Made by a program: the position numbers and the translations under genes. The notes beneath the pieces were generated by a model. The model did not search any database. It had not been told where the DNA came from and worked only from the letters and a program-made list of their open reading frames with translations. From contig NZ_CANNDS010000005.1 in the NCBI RefSeq assembly GCF_947503415.1, positions 247,165 through 311,164 on the forward strand: 64,000 bases of DNA. Direction: 5' to 3'. This DNA is from an uncultured Tateyamaria sp. (GTDB taxonomy: Bacteria; Pseudomonadota; Alphaproteobacteria; Rhodobacterales; Rhodobacteraceae). This document shows, piece by piece, positions 16,559 to 25,892 of the stretch. Numbering within the stretch: the first letter of the stretch is position 1; the number at the start of each line of letters is the position of its first letter.

Positions 16559-18580
16559 TCAGCCTGTGATCTCCCGAACCCCTTCCTCGGTGAGCAGGTC
16601 TTCGTCGCCAAGCCTTGCCTCCATCGTTTCGAGGTCAGACAATGCAGTTTCGACGTCGTCTCGATCCTCAGGCTTGACGCTGTCACCTCCACCTTCAACA
16701 GCGCCCTCAAAATTCATCTCGATCTGGCGATCCTGATCCGCATCCTGAACTTGCTGAACAGCCGTGGAAACCTTCCGTTTCGGTCTAGGTCCCCCGCGCC
16801 GCTCTTCGCGTATTTGCGGGTCTCTCTTGGGCAGTTCCTCTGACAGGTTGATCCTATCGCCTGTATCCCCATTTCCTCTTTGAGAAGCATCGCCACCTTT
16901 GTCCGAACGCGCCTTCTTCTCGCCACCGCTCGTCGCCGGAAACGGCAGTTCCCCCTTCTGCGCATCGTGGATCTTCATGAAATATCCATCATCAAAATAC
17001 TGAATGCGCTTCGCCCGGATCGGCATCTGCGCATCGATGACCATGATGATCTCATCTAGGGGCAACCGCCGCGCTTCATCTTCCGGTAACAGCGAGGTTT
17101 CTTCTGTGCGCATCGACTGGCTGCGCCCTTCGAATGGATTCTTGCCGATCGACCGAGATCGCGTGACGACGGTCTTCGTGGTCTTGCCGACCGCTTTGCT
17201 GAGCTCCTCGATCGTCTTTTCATCGGAGGGTGTGAGGTAGAGTTTTACGCCAGCATTGCCTTGCAAGGAGCGCCGCGTGTTCTCGCCGTAGATCTCATCG
17301 ATGGCGGGAATGGTCTGGGTGACCACAGCGAGATGCCCGCGGTAACTTCTGAGCGTCTCGATGCTCTCAACCACGATAGGCATTTTGCCAAGCCGGTTGA
17401 ACTCATCCAGCATGATCATCACGCGCCAGGGCTCGTCGGGTCCCGGTTCCTTCTCTTGCATGGCCGAAAGCAGATCAGAAAAGAAGAGCCGGATGAGGGG
17501 GGCGAGAGGTTTCACCATGAGCGGCTGGACCACCAGATAGACGCTCATCGGTTTTCTGCGGATCTCCCGGAAATCAAAGTCCGAGACGGCTGTCGCCTCA
17601 TCGATGGCCGGGTTCTGCCATTGATCGAGTCCGGAGGTCATCAGGAGCGAGACATAGGAGGTCAGGGTGTCGTTGTTCGTGGAGGCCAGCCGCGTGAAGA
17701 CCAGTTTCGCGGCCTTGTTCTCTACCTCATGGGAACGCGCGAGGTACTCCTTCTGCTTGTTCCCGCCTGAGGCGGCGATGCGGTAGATTTCTCCCAAGGT
17801 GGGTTTCTTGCGCTGGAAGGCCAGAAGACCTGCCGCGACGAAGAGATCGATCCCGCCCTTCAGAAGCCCCTGCACGCGGTCATTGTCGTTCTGCAGAAAG
17901 AGTGTGGCCAAAAGCTGCAACTCCATCTGCTGACGCGCGGGGTCTTCCAACTCATAGATCCGCAGAAGCGGATTGTAACGATGGGTGCGCTTGGTCTCCC
18001 AATCCGTTGGCGCGAAGCGGAACACCGCGTCGCCCTGCGACGCACGATGCCGGGCCGTCGCCTCATAACATTCGCCCTTCACATCCAGCGTCACCGACGA
18101 TCCTTGCCAGGTGAGCAGGTTCGGAATCACGAAACCCGTGGTCTTGCCGCGACCGGTCGGGGCGACGATCAGCGCGTGCGGCAGGACCTTCGAGCAGAGG
18201 AACGGCCCGCGGCCCTTGGGTTTGCCGAGCTTGCCAATGATAAATCCGGTCCCCGGGGTCCCGAAGAACCCGTTGCGCTTCATCTCGCGGCGCGTCTGCC
18301 AATGGGTCTGGCCGAACCGCGTGAGCGCGGAACCCGAGAGCGCGATGGCGATCATCAGGCCGGCGACCCCTGCCCCACCCATAATGAAGTTGATCAGCCG
18401 GAAATCTTCGGGCCGGACATCTCGGATTGCAAGGTAGTTCCGGGCGATATAGGCAAAGTCGATATCGGCCTGGAATCCGAGGTCGCGGAAGGTGAGCACG
18501 GCGGAGGCGATGACATAGCCCATCGCGATCGCCACCAGCGTGACCAGCAAAACGCCGATGGCGATGCGTCCCCTACCCAT
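16559..18580 (-). CDS. virD4: VirD4/TraG-type conjugative coupling protein
   Basis: A 673-residue type IV coupling protein that recruits the relaxosome to the secretion channel. Two N-terminal membrane helices (about residues 5-28 and 60-82) are followed by the ATPase domain: Walker A PTGRGKTT, LDVKGE, and Walker B VMIMLDEFNRLG. The C-terminal ~130 residues are charged and variable, probably contacting the relaxase. I chose the start at 18580, which has GAAAGG at 8 bp and overlaps the relaxase stop; a start at 18607 is possible. Confidence 0.93.
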   Translation of the reverse strand: MGRGRIAIGVLLVTLVAIAMGYVIASAVLTFRDLGFQADIDFAYIARNYLAIRDVRPEDFRLINFIMGGAGVAGLMIAIALSGSALTRFGQTHWQTRREMKRNGFFGTPGTGFIIGKLGKPKGRGPFLCSKVLPHALIVAPTGRGKTTGFVIPNLLTWQGSSVTLDVKGECYEATARHRASQGDAVFRFAPTDWETKRTHRYNPLLRIYELEDPARQQMELQLLATLFLQNDNDRVQGLLKGGIDLFVAAGLLAFQRKKPTLGEIYRIAASGGNKQKEYLARSHEVENKAAKLVFTRLASTNNDTLTSYVSLLMTSGLDQWQNPAIDEATAVSDFDFREIRRKPMSVYLVVQPLMVKPLAPLIRLFFSDLLSAMQEKEPGPDEPWRVMIMLDEFNRLGKMPIVVESIETLRSYRGHLAVVTQTIPAIDEIYGENTRRSLQGNAGVKLYLTPSDEKTIEELSKAVGKTTKTVVTRSRSIGKNPFEGRSQSMRTEETSLLPEDEARRLPLDEIIMVIDAQMPIRAKRIQYFDDGYFMKIHDAQKGELPFPATSGGEKKARSDKGGDASQRGNGDTGDRINLSEELPKRDPQIREERRGGPRPKRKVSTAVQQVQDADQDRQIEMNFEGAVEGGGDSVKPEDRDDVETALSDLETMEARLGDEDLLTEEGVREITG

Positions 18581-20813
18581 GGGTCTGGCCTTTCTCGCGC
18601 TCGCCATGGGTCTCGCTCAGCCATTGCGCCTCGTATTCCCGCTCGGCGATCTCTTCGACCACGACCCGGGCCGCGTCGCTGTTCGCCGTGGTCGCATCGG
18701 ATTGCAGATAGGCTTTCGCCGCATAAAGCCGATCGAGCCGATCCTCGACCACGTCTTTCAGAGCGTCGCTGTCCCCGGATCCCAGCCGTGCGGTCTGATC
18801 GTCGTCCAGAAGCCGATCGACCTCGGCGCGATAGCTCATGCGCTGGCTCTCGTCGGCAAAAGGTGACGACAGATTGCCCTCGCGCTCATGCGCAATGACG
18901 CGGCGCAATTCTTCAGTCTCGACGGGTGCGGGCTCTCGTTCCGCCCGCAGCGCCTCGTCAACCTGCGCGTAGGTATCCCCCAGACCCCGCGCCACATGAT
19001 CCGGCATGTCCGGGTAGCGGGCTTTCAGGTCCTGTGCCACGGCCTCCGCTACCGGCTGATCTGTCGAGGCGCCAAGACGCGCCGCCTCGATCTCTTGGGT
19101 TATCCGACCGGCCAGAACCCTGTCCCTGATCTGCGGTGCACCCTCCTGATCCAGACGGATCACATCCGTGGGTCGCGCCAGGAGTTCGGGCCGGTCTCGC
19201 AGATAGCTCTGTTGTTCTGCCTCGATCCGGTCGAAGACGCGCTCTTCGACGTTCAGGGTCTGGCGTGCGAGCTCCGCCTCGCTCATGCCCTCCGCACGCA
19301 TCTCTGCGCGGACGGCCCGCGTTGTGTCCTCAACATGGCGCTGGTCGAAATGGATATCCAGCTCGCGGTCTTCCTCGATCACCCCGTCTTCGCGTAGCAC
19401 ACCGGCGCGCTCGAGGGTGGTCCCAAGCTCCACATGGACGCGGTTCAGAACCTCGCGCGCCTGTTCGAGATCACGGCGGCGTTCGAGGTTCAGCCCGTTC
19501 TCTTCGGCCACCTTGGTCAGATCGTCTGCGATCCACTGGCGCTCAAGCGCGGCGTTCTGCGCCCCGGTCTCCAACCGCGCCATGACGGTCGTCGTATTGA
19601 TCCCCGTCCCGCGCAGCGCCGCATCCACCTGCGCCCGCACCTCCGGTCTCTCGAGCCGATCCAGCCGCGTGGTCTCGATGTTTGCTTCCGAATACACCCC
19701 GCCCTCCGACGGTCGCTCGGTCAGCGTCTGGGATCGGATCCCAAGGGGCTGCATATGTTGCACCCGCGCCTGGATTTCGTTGAGGCTTTTCTCGAGCGCA
19801 GGTCGCTCCGCATCGGTCCGCGCGGCGATCATGGTCTGGACCCGCTCGACTTTCTCCGCGTAGCGGCTTCTGAGCTCGTCGAAGCTGTTTTCCTCGGCCA
19901 TGTAGATGTCTCCTTCCTGGGCCACCTGCCCGCCGCGCGCCAGCATCTCACCCGCGCGGAAAAGCGCGTCCGCCACGTCTGCGCGGTTTTCGGATGAGGC
20001 TTCGGCGGCCAGCGCCTGGTAGATGGATTTGGTATTGGCGATCTCTTCCAGGGTCCGGGTGAGGTCGGCGCCGACGCGTTCCCGTTCGATCACCTCCCGC
20101 TCTTCCTCTTTCGCGGCATAGACCTCGCGGATGCGCGGCGGGTAATGCGCAACGCCCCGATCCACGCGGCGGGTGGCCTCGAGACGCACACCGTACTTCT
20201 CGGCCTCTTCGACCATCGCAAGGCGGAAGTCGTCATAGTTGAACCGGTGATCCCGCGCGAGATAGAAGAACTCACCCTCCTGCGAGCGGCGGTTCAGCAC
20301 CAGATGCGCGTGCGGATGATCCCGGTCCTCATGCACCGCGATGATGTAGTCGAAATGCCCTTCATCGGTTTGCAAGAACCGCTCGGCCACATCCGTCGCG
20401 ATGTCACGCACATCCGTCCCGCGCGTCCCGATCGGGAAGGACATCAGCAGATGCGTGGTCTGCCCGAGCTTCGGTTTGAACCCCGCGCTCCAGCGCTTGG
20501 CAAACCGCTCCGTGAGGTCTTTGATCTCTCCGCTCTCGAGCTTGCTCTTCCCGTCCAGGAACCCGCTCGAGTCCACGATATGGGTGGACTTGGTGGTGAG
20601 GTAATGCAGCTGGTTTGAGAGCTGCGATTTGCTCTGCGTGCCGCCGCCTCGGATCGCCTTGAAGACGGCCGCGCGGTGCCCCGCCGAGGCACGAATGAAC
20701 TGCCGATACTTCGACGTGTTCAGCCCCTGCATCGAGCCGCGGATCCGGCTCCAGCCCTCCCGGAAAATCTCGCCGGTGACGGCGTCGACAGCATCACTCC
20801 GCGGCATGGGCAA
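18573..20813 (-). CDS. VirD2-family relaxase (MOBP-like)
   Basis: A 746-residue relaxase that nicks oriT and pilots the strand in conjugation. The N-terminal ~230 residues carry the catalytic domain: the likely nucleophilic Tyr71 in LHYLTTKS and the metal-binding histidine motif HEDRDHPHAH (His161, 166, 168, 170). The remaining ~500 residues are charged and mostly helical or coiled. It overlaps the accessory gene upstream by 20 bp and virD4 downstream by 8 bp, so the three are one transfer operon. Confidence 0.92.
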   Translation of the reverse strand: MPMPRSDAVDAVTGEIFREGWSRIRGSMQGLNTSKYRQFIRASAGHRAAVFKAIRGGGTQSKSQLSNQLHYLTTKSTHIVDSSGFLDGKSKLESGEIKDLTERFAKRWSAGFKPKLGQTTHLLMSFPIGTRGTDVRDIATDVAERFLQTDEGHFDYIIAVHEDRDHPHAHLVLNRRSQEGEFFYLARDHRFNYDDFRLAMVEEAEKYGVRLEATRRVDRGVAHYPPRIREVYAAKEEEREVIERERVGADLTRTLEEIANTKSIYQALAAEASSENRADVADALFRAGEMLARGGQVAQEGDIYMAEENSFDELRSRYAEKVERVQTMIAARTDAERPALEKSLNEIQARVQHMQPLGIRSQTLTERPSEGGVYSEANIETTRLDRLERPEVRAQVDAALRGTGINTTTVMARLETGAQNAALERQWIADDLTKVAEENGLNLERRRDLEQAREVLNRVHVELGTTLERAGVLREDGVIEEDRELDIHFDQRHVEDTTRAVRAEMRAEGMSEAELARQTLNVEERVFDRIEAEQQSYLRDRPELLARPTDVIRLDQEGAPQIRDRVLAGRITQEIEAARLGASTDQPVAEAVAQDLKARYPDMPDHVARGLGDTYAQVDEALRAEREPAPVETEELRRVIAHEREGNLSSPFADESQRMSYRAEVDRLLDDDQTARLGSGDSDALKDVVEDRLDRLYAAKAYLQSDATTANSDAARVVVEEIAEREYEAQWLSETHGEREKGQTHG

Positions 20814-21375
20814 ACTCCCGCAAAGCCTCGACAGCCGTCAGCCGCATCGCGTCCCGACGACGGCGCACAAGCAAGTCGATCTCATCAGCCGCATCGAGGA
20901 TGAACCGCGACAGACCCCGCATCTGTGCGAGGCGCAGTTCCGAGAATTCGAGGCCTACGCCCTGTCCGCTTCGGTTGGCCAGCGTCATCTGTTTGGCGAT
21001 CTGCGCGACCCCGTTGCCAACCTCATTCAGGGACGCCCGGTAGCGCTCCATCTCGGCAGCCAGTTGGGCGTCCGGCACAAAGACCCCACCAGCGGCCTGC
21101 ATCAACCGGCGCAGTCCTTCTGAGCGGGTTTCGATGCCAGCTGATGCCAGCACCGCGTCAAAGGCTGCAAGCTCCTCAGGGGTCACCTTGAGGCTCACCG
21201 CGGCGGTCGCCACAGAGGTGTCGCGCTGACGATCTTCGTCGGCCTTGAGCGTGTATTGGACAGCCCGGGGCGTCACACCGAAGCGCGCGGCCAGCTCGGT
21301 GCTGGACACCCCCTCGGCCGCCTCGCGCACAATCTCCATGCGCTCCGCCTCTGTCAGTCGTTTGCTGCGCGTCAT
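20794..21375 (-). CDS. relaxosome accessory protein (MobC/VirD1-like) with HTH
   Basis: A 193-residue DNA-binding protein. An N-terminal helix-turn-helix (residues ~8-42, ERMEIVREAAEGVSSTELAA then TPRAVQYTL) is followed by a MobC-like helical segment (EELAAFDAVLASAGIETRSEGLRRLM; NEVGNGVAQIAKQM). Such proteins bind oriT and help the relaxase. The gene is first in the transfer operon, and its upstream region is the likely oriT. Confidence 0.82.
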   Translation of the reverse strand: MTRSKRLTEAERMEIVREAAEGVSSTELAARFGVTPRAVQYTLKADEDRQRDTSVATAAVSLKVTPEELAAFDAVLASAGIETRSEGLRRLMQAAGGVFVPDAQLAAEMERYRASLNEVGNGVAQIAKQMTLANRSGQGVGLEFSELRLAQMRGLSRFILDAADEIDLLVRRRRDAMRLTAVEALREFAHAAE

Positions 21376-21723
21376 GCGAAGAAAGACCCCCTATTTCCTG
21401 CCAACTTCCGCCTTCGTCTCCCACTATCGCCAATCCTATAGCTACGTGTCAATCATATACTTACGTACCGATTCAAACATTCATGTTGCCTTGGCAAGAA
21501 CTGCGCGCTGAGCCTCGCTCGGCACGTCCAGGCCAAGGGCGTCCGGCGCAAAAGCAAGGACAGCTCTGAGGGCTAAGAGCTGCCCGAGGACCACGGGATC
21601 TTCCCGGCGGCACTCGGCGTCAAATCGCTGAACTTGGACTTGGCGAGAGTTGATGGCATCTGCACCGCATCGCATGGAACAGGAAAAGGGCCGCCTGTCG
21701 GCGGCCCCTCCTCGGCAGAGGAT
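21376..21723. promoter_or_regulatory. gene-free stretch upstream of mob operon, candidate oriT/promoter
   Basis: About 350 bp without a convincing gene. The first ~110 bp are clearly AT-richer than the surroundings and include CAATCCTATAGC, loosely like nic regions of MOBP relaxases, and TACGT repeated (CTACGTGT, TTACGTAC). oriT is commonly just upstream of the accessory and relaxase genes, so 21376-21480 is the best guess. The rest holds a poorly supported 64-codon frame on the - strand and a terminator at 21684. Confidence 0.35.
21684..21707 (-). terminator. rho-independent terminator
   Basis: Perfect 8-bp stem GGGCCGCC / GGCGGCCC with a TGTC loop, followed on the - strand by TTTT. It lies 17 bp after the stop of the 68-aa gene at 21724. 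Confidence 0.8.
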
Positions 21724-21930
21724 TTAGTCCTGCGGTTCCCGGGAGCTCGGCGGGAACATTACCAGCTCCGAGACCGCGACGGGGAAGTCGAGCTTGAGGC
21801 TGAAGAACTCTGAGCCATCCCCGGTGCGGGTGTTGCGGAACATAGCACCCACGCGTTGGAAGCGGGTGCGTTCCTGGCCGTCAGTGTCGGTGAATGTGAC
21901 GGGGACGGTGGCGACGTAGTGGTTGGTCAT
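21724..21930 (-). CDS. small conserved plasmid protein
   Basis: A 68-residue protein predicted to be a small beta barrel (HYVATVPVTFTDTDGQERTRF, FFSLKLDFPVAVSELVMFPP). A strong AAGGAGAG precedes the ATG. Such genes occur beside plasmid transfer genes in Rhodobacteraceae as I recall. The GTGDGSEFFSLKLD segment hints at an OB-like or DUF736-type fold, but I cannot assign it. It has its own terminator. Confidence 0.7.
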   Translation of the reverse strand: MTNHYVATVPVTFTDTDGQERTRFQRVGAMFRNTRTGDGSEFFSLKLDFPVAVSELVMFPPSSREPQD

Positions 21931-22245
21931 TTGGGTCTCTCCTTTTTGCGATGGGGATCAAACAGCACGGGGGCAAGAGGCCCGGTCGCAAGCGAAAATG
22001 CGGAGGGTCCGCGCCATGGGCGTGGAAGCCGTATTTGTGCTTGCCGGAGCGCAGCGGAGGGCACGGACGGGCCGCCCCCGTGCGATCCACATCTTTGAGC
22101 AAAAGGGAAAGACCTAGGGATGAACAGTCCTCTCGCTGGAGCCACTGTTCTTGTTCACCTGGACGATGACGCGCTCGAGCTGCACCTGCCTCACGCACGC
22201 ACTTGAGACGTCCATCAACCCACACTGGCGGACCGTGTGACTCAG
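21931..22245. other. gene-free stretch, 315 bp
   Basis: No clear gene. A 28-codon + strand frame at 22120-22206 (ATVLVHLDDDALEL in the middle) has an AAAGGG upstream and a protein-like sequence, but is too short to claim. Confidence 0.4.
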
Positions 22246-22761
22246 CTATCGCGCCTTGGACAGCACGCCTTGCAGCGTAATGGCGGCGAGATTGTCCGGC
22301 GTCCGGCGTGACAATTCCGTGCCATCGGCTGACATCGCCGCGTCGACAAACTCGGTCTTTTTAAGAATGCCGCCATCGGCCTCGACCCAAGTCGTGCTGT
22401 CGGCATCCTTTCGGGTGATGGACCCATCATAGTTGATGCGGATCGAGACATCGCCGAACCTGACCGCAAGCTCATATTGCTCGATGACCACGCCCTGCCA
22501 TGTGTCCGGGCAATCACGACGCAGGACAATCATGTCGGGGCGCAGTTTGATCTGGACATCTTGCGAGGCATCTCCATCGGCTGCCTTGACCACCACAAAG
22601 ACCTCCTGATCCTCAGGTTTGTCATGGAGCGCGGCGCGCGCATTCTTCGGGGGCCAGACATGGGGGGTGCCGCGCTGCTTGCCGTTGGGGTCGCGGTGGA
22701 ACCCGATGTAGAGCTGCGCCGACGTCCAGACGCGGCGCGCGGATGTGGTGAGGCTTGGCAT
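22246..22761 (-). CDS. hypothetical plasmid protein, 171 aa
   Basis: A soluble protein, beta-rich with alternating strands (QEVFVVVKAADG, IKLRPDMIVLRRDC, YELAVRFGDVSIRI, GSITRKDADSTTWVEADGG). The start at 22761 has GGGAG upstream; an in-frame ATG at 22776 is also possible. It sits downstream of the long ParB-like gene on the same strand. No domain recognised and function unknown. Confidence 0.65.
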   Translation of the reverse strand: MPSLTTSARRVWTSAQLYIGFHRDPNGKQRGTPHVWPPKNARAALHDKPEDQEVFVVVKAADGDASQDVQIKLRPDMIVLRRDCPDTWQGVVIEQYELAVRFGDVSIRINYDGSITRKDADSTTWVEADGGILKKTEFVDAAMSADGTELSRRTPDNLAAITLQGVLSKAR

Positions 22762-22892
22762 GTCTGGGGCTCCCATAGCTGGAGTATCAGAAAGACGGCT
22801 GAACGCGCTGCTCGGTCGGTCATGACAGAACGCTGGTGTTCTGGTCCTCGGTGGATGGCGAGGGCGGCGATGCGCCGCCCCGGCCTTTGGCT

Positions 22893-24743
22893 TCACGCGA
22901 AGTAGTCAGGCAGCCACGCGTCGATGCGCGCCTTCTGCGCCTCCGTCACGCCAAGCAGCTTCTGGGTGGTCGGATCAGAGAACAAGTTCTCAAGTGCTTC
23001 GGCCTTGTCGGCCTTCTTCTTTTTGGAGAACGCCTTGGCCCGCTCGTCCGTCGGAGCAAGGTCCAACAGATCACAGTAGATGCCGTCCATCATCACCCCG
23101 GAAATCCGCTTGAAGAGGTTCTCCGTCGTTGGCGTCCAGACCTTGCGGATGCCCGCGTTGCACTTGTCGGCCAACACAGCTGCGAACACCTCATCCCCGC
23201 CGGTCAGAAGTTTGGCCAGCTGCCGAGCCAGTTCCGCATCGCGGTGCTTCTTGCCCTTCTTCTTGAAGGCGGCAAAGGCCTTTATGAGGTCAACGCCCCA
23301 GCGGTCTTCCGGACAGGATGATGGTTTGCTCAGACGCTTGTCCACGTCAAACCCGGTTTCCGTAGAGGGCGCATTGCAGGGCGTGCCAAGACTGATATCC
23401 AGCACATCCCGAAACCCGGTCATGCCGCTCAACTGGAACGTCAGCAGATCGAGCAACAGATCGGGCTGGTCGAGCATGGCATTCTGCAGGGAGGCCAGCT
23501 TGATCGCCTCCAGATCAGCCTGCAGTTTTTGCGAATAGGGGTTCTTCGGGGTCTTCTCACCGCTGCCGCCATGATGTGACTTGGCCAGTATCCCGGCTTC
23601 AATCGCCGCCTTCTTGTCTGCGGCTTTGATCAGCCCGCCGGTGACTTCAAGCTGGCCATTGTTGCCAACATGGACGACACACCCGGCGATGGCCCTTTGT
23701 GCCTCCGTGAACGCGCCGTCCAGCACCGCTTGCAGGCTGTCCAACTCGGCTTGGCCAGCCTCATTCAGAACATCACCTTCGGCCAGTTCTGCCAACTCGT
23801 CGTAGCGCTCGGTGAGATCATCGGACAGCACACCTTCCACCGGATAGACCCGCTCGAACTTGTGCTCATCCATGACGTGCCAGCCAAGGTAGGACTCATC
23901 GTGGGGCATGACCCACGCCCAGCCTGCCTCTTTCATCACCTTGTCCGCTGCTTCGCGAAGACGCAGCGCAAATACCTCGTCCAGAATGTCGCGGTTCTCG
24001 AAGAAGACATCCTCGGAGAAGAGATCGCGCGAGACCTTGCCACCTGCAGCCTCATAGGCCTCCACGCCAACAAAGGTGGCGCGACGGTCGGTGGATTTCA
24101 CCGCCTTGGGATGCAACACGCCATCAATCTGACCCGTGTTGGTGATCTGGCCTTCGTCGATGAGGCGCAGAACCTCAAAGATCAGCTTCTCATCATCGGC
24201 TGTGGTGAGCTTTTGCGCAACGGTCAGATTGATGCTCTTGGCCTTGAGCGCATCCAGCGCCGCCTCGGGCAGGTCCGACAGTTTCAACCGGCCTTTGACA
24301 TGGGCGACGGTGACCCCAAAGGCACTAGCGATGTCGTCAGCGCTTGCATTGCTCTTTGCCATCCGGCCATAGGCGCGGATTTCGTCGGCTGGATCGAGAT
24401 CGGCGCGCGCGGTGTTCTCGGCGTTGGCCCAGAGTTCGGCCTGTTCCGCATCCTTGGCCAACAATACGGGAATGGAGGTCACGCTCTCCTGCGCCGGGTC
24501 GGTCTCCGCGAGAAAGGCAAGCGCCCGCAGGCGGCGACCCCCAGCCACAATGCCGACCTTGCCGCTATCGTCCTGCAGGCCGCCGAGGTTTTGCAACAGG
24601 CCACAGGTTTTGATGCTCTCGGCCAGGGTCTCGATGGCCTCCTGCGCCACCTCTTGGCGTGGGTTCAGATCATGCAGGTAAAGCTGATCCAGCGAGGCAT
24701 AGATGATTGCGGTCCCGGTTGTGATTTGAGTTTGGTTTGTCAT
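22893..24743 (-). CDS. long ParB/KorB-type DNA-binding protein
   Basis: A 616-residue protein with an N-terminal ParB-like CTP/DNA-binding domain (residues ~15-110, including LNPRQ and the phosphate-binding motif AGGRRLRAL), a helix-turn-helix region (about 130-170, NASADDIASAFGVTVAHVKGRL) and a long helical C-terminus absent from partition ParBs. Such proteins are common beside ardC and DUF3768 on plasmids and likely act as global plasmid regulators rather than partition factors, as RepB is encoded elsewhere. The start at 24743 follows AAAGGAA. Confidence 0.85.
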   Translation of the reverse strand: MTNQTQITTGTAIIYASLDQLYLHDLNPRQEVAQEAIETLAESIKTCGLLQNLGGLQDDSGKVGIVAGGRRLRALAFLAETDPAQESVTSIPVLLAKDAEQAELWANAENTARADLDPADEIRAYGRMAKSNASADDIASAFGVTVAHVKGRLKLSDLPEAALDALKAKSINLTVAQKLTTADDEKLIFEVLRLIDEGQITNTGQIDGVLHPKAVKSTDRRATFVGVEAYEAAGGKVSRDLFSEDVFFENRDILDEVFALRLREAADKVMKEAGWAWVMPHDESYLGWHVMDEHKFERVYPVEGVLSDDLTERYDELAELAEGDVLNEAGQAELDSLQAVLDGAFTEAQRAIAGCVVHVGNNGQLEVTGGLIKAADKKAAIEAGILAKSHHGGSGEKTPKNPYSQKLQADLEAIKLASLQNAMLDQPDLLLDLLTFQLSGMTGFRDVLDISLGTPCNAPSTETGFDVDKRLSKPSSCPEDRWGVDLIKAFAAFKKKGKKHRDAELARQLAKLLTGGDEVFAAVLADKCNAGIRKVWTPTTENLFKRISGVMMDGIYCDLLDLAPTDERAKAFSKKKKADKAEALENLFSDPTTQKLLGVTEAQKARIDAWLPDYFA

Positions 24744-24815
24744 TGGGATGTTCCTTTGTGGTTGATTGAAGAAATGCATCTGGTTTGGACCCGCCCCGGC
24801 TCAGGGCGGTTCCGA

Positions 24816-25211
24816 TCAGTATTCAGAGGCGTGCATGATGGTGAGGACGCGGCGGGTGACCTGCGGGTTCGCTGACTCATCGCTGCCCATGCTGTATTCA
24901 GTGTCGTAGAGATCGATCTTCCAGAAGATGCGGTAGCTGTTGCCGCCAATCTCAAACTCGAACGCACCAAAGGTGTGATCGCGGTAGGGGTCGTTGTCTT
25001 CGGTGAAGGTGGCGAACTTTTGAACCCGCTGCAGGATGATCGCCTTGGCGGCGGGCGAGAGGTCCGACACCCCGCGCGTCATGACGATCTGACCCGGCAC
25101 CGTGAAATCAGCACCCCACGTGGTGCGGAAGCGGTCGTTCTGCTCCGCGATCTTGGCCGCGATTGCCCCTTCGTCTTCGCACTCGCCTGAAGTGTCCTTT
25201 GCTTGTGTCAT
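24816..25211 (-). CDS. DUF3768 protein
   Basis: A 131-residue member of the DUF3768 family: NDRFRTTWG, IVMTRGVSDL, FTEDNDPYRDHTFGAFE and the end RRVLTIMHASEY match the family pattern in order. The function is unknown; these are typical of alphaproteobacterial plasmids and ICEs, often beside ParB-like and ArdC genes as here. The start at 25211 follows AAAGGAGAG. It is upstream of, and likely co-transcribed with, the long ParB-like gene. Confidence 0.88.
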   Translation of the reverse strand: MTQAKDTSGECEDEGAIAAKIAEQNDRFRTTWGADFTVPGQIVMTRGVSDLSPAAKAIILQRVQKFATFTEDNDPYRDHTFGAFEFEIGGNSYRIFWKIDLYDTEYSMGSDESANPQVTRRVLTIMHASEY

Positions 25212-25892
25212 CTGGTCTCTCCTTTGTGGTTGGGGTCCTTGCCCCTTTGGTGTCTGGTTTTGAGAGAAGCCCCTTGAGGGCGTCGTCTCTAAAACCTGAC
25301 CCACTGGCGAAGTGCCGGAGTGAGCAAACGCCACCAGAAATCGACCGACCTGGTGCGGCCCGCAGGCGCAGCCGAGGACACGGGGGAGGTCTATTTTGGT
25401 TGCGTGCGCGAGAACCCAGCGGGTTCTAAAGCAACGTCCCCGCAGCGGCGTATCGCGCGGCACGCGCGAACCCCAAGGGGACAAGGGAAAGATGGGATCG
25501 CAGATCCCCTGCCCCCGCGATCGAAACCTGCCAGGGCGGATCATCGCCTTGAGACCTGACCATGCGAACGCCACGTCCTATGGCTCCTCAGGAGACATTG
25601 GAGGTGGCGGATGTGAGCAGGGAAGGATCGAGGCGTATGTTCCGGGCGTAAGCCGGCGTTACCGGCTGGAGCCTGAAGAGCGCGGTGGCGCAGCCGTCAG
25701 GATGCGTCAGGGGCCAAAGTCAGATACAAAGACACTGGCTACGATAACGAAAACCTATCGTTACTGGCGTGATGGGCGCAAACCTGCCAAAACCGCGTCT
25801 GTTTTGCCCAGGGTTTTTGACCCGCGTAAGTGGTTGATCCGGCATTCGGCGGTGCATGCTGGCACAATGGACCGCTTCTGGCATGGTACCGG
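25212..25892. other. long gene-free leader, 680 bp
   Basis: GC-rich and without a supported gene. On the - strand it is a possible ~500-bp leader for the DUF3768/ParB unit. It contains the element ACGATAA-N8-TATCGTTAC at 25741-25764, matched upstream of ardC. Open frames here lack Shine-Dalgarno sites and protein-like character. Confidence 0.5.
25741..25764. promoter_or_regulatory. inverted-repeat element, copy 1
   Basis: ACGATAA, 8 nt, then TATCGTTAC. The same half-sites with an 11-nt spacer occur at 30625-30651. Both lie 450-530 bp upstream of - strand plasmid genes, so a shared operator or promoter is plausible. Confidence 0.45.

Noticed and set aside
21481..21675. 64-codon - strand ORF
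   Set aside because: Somewhat protein-like (VLGQLLALRAVLAFAPDALGL), but no RBS or family; could be a gene remnant.
22120..22206. 28-codon + strand ORF
   Set aside because: Protein-like and with AAAGGG upstream, but too short to claim without conservation data.
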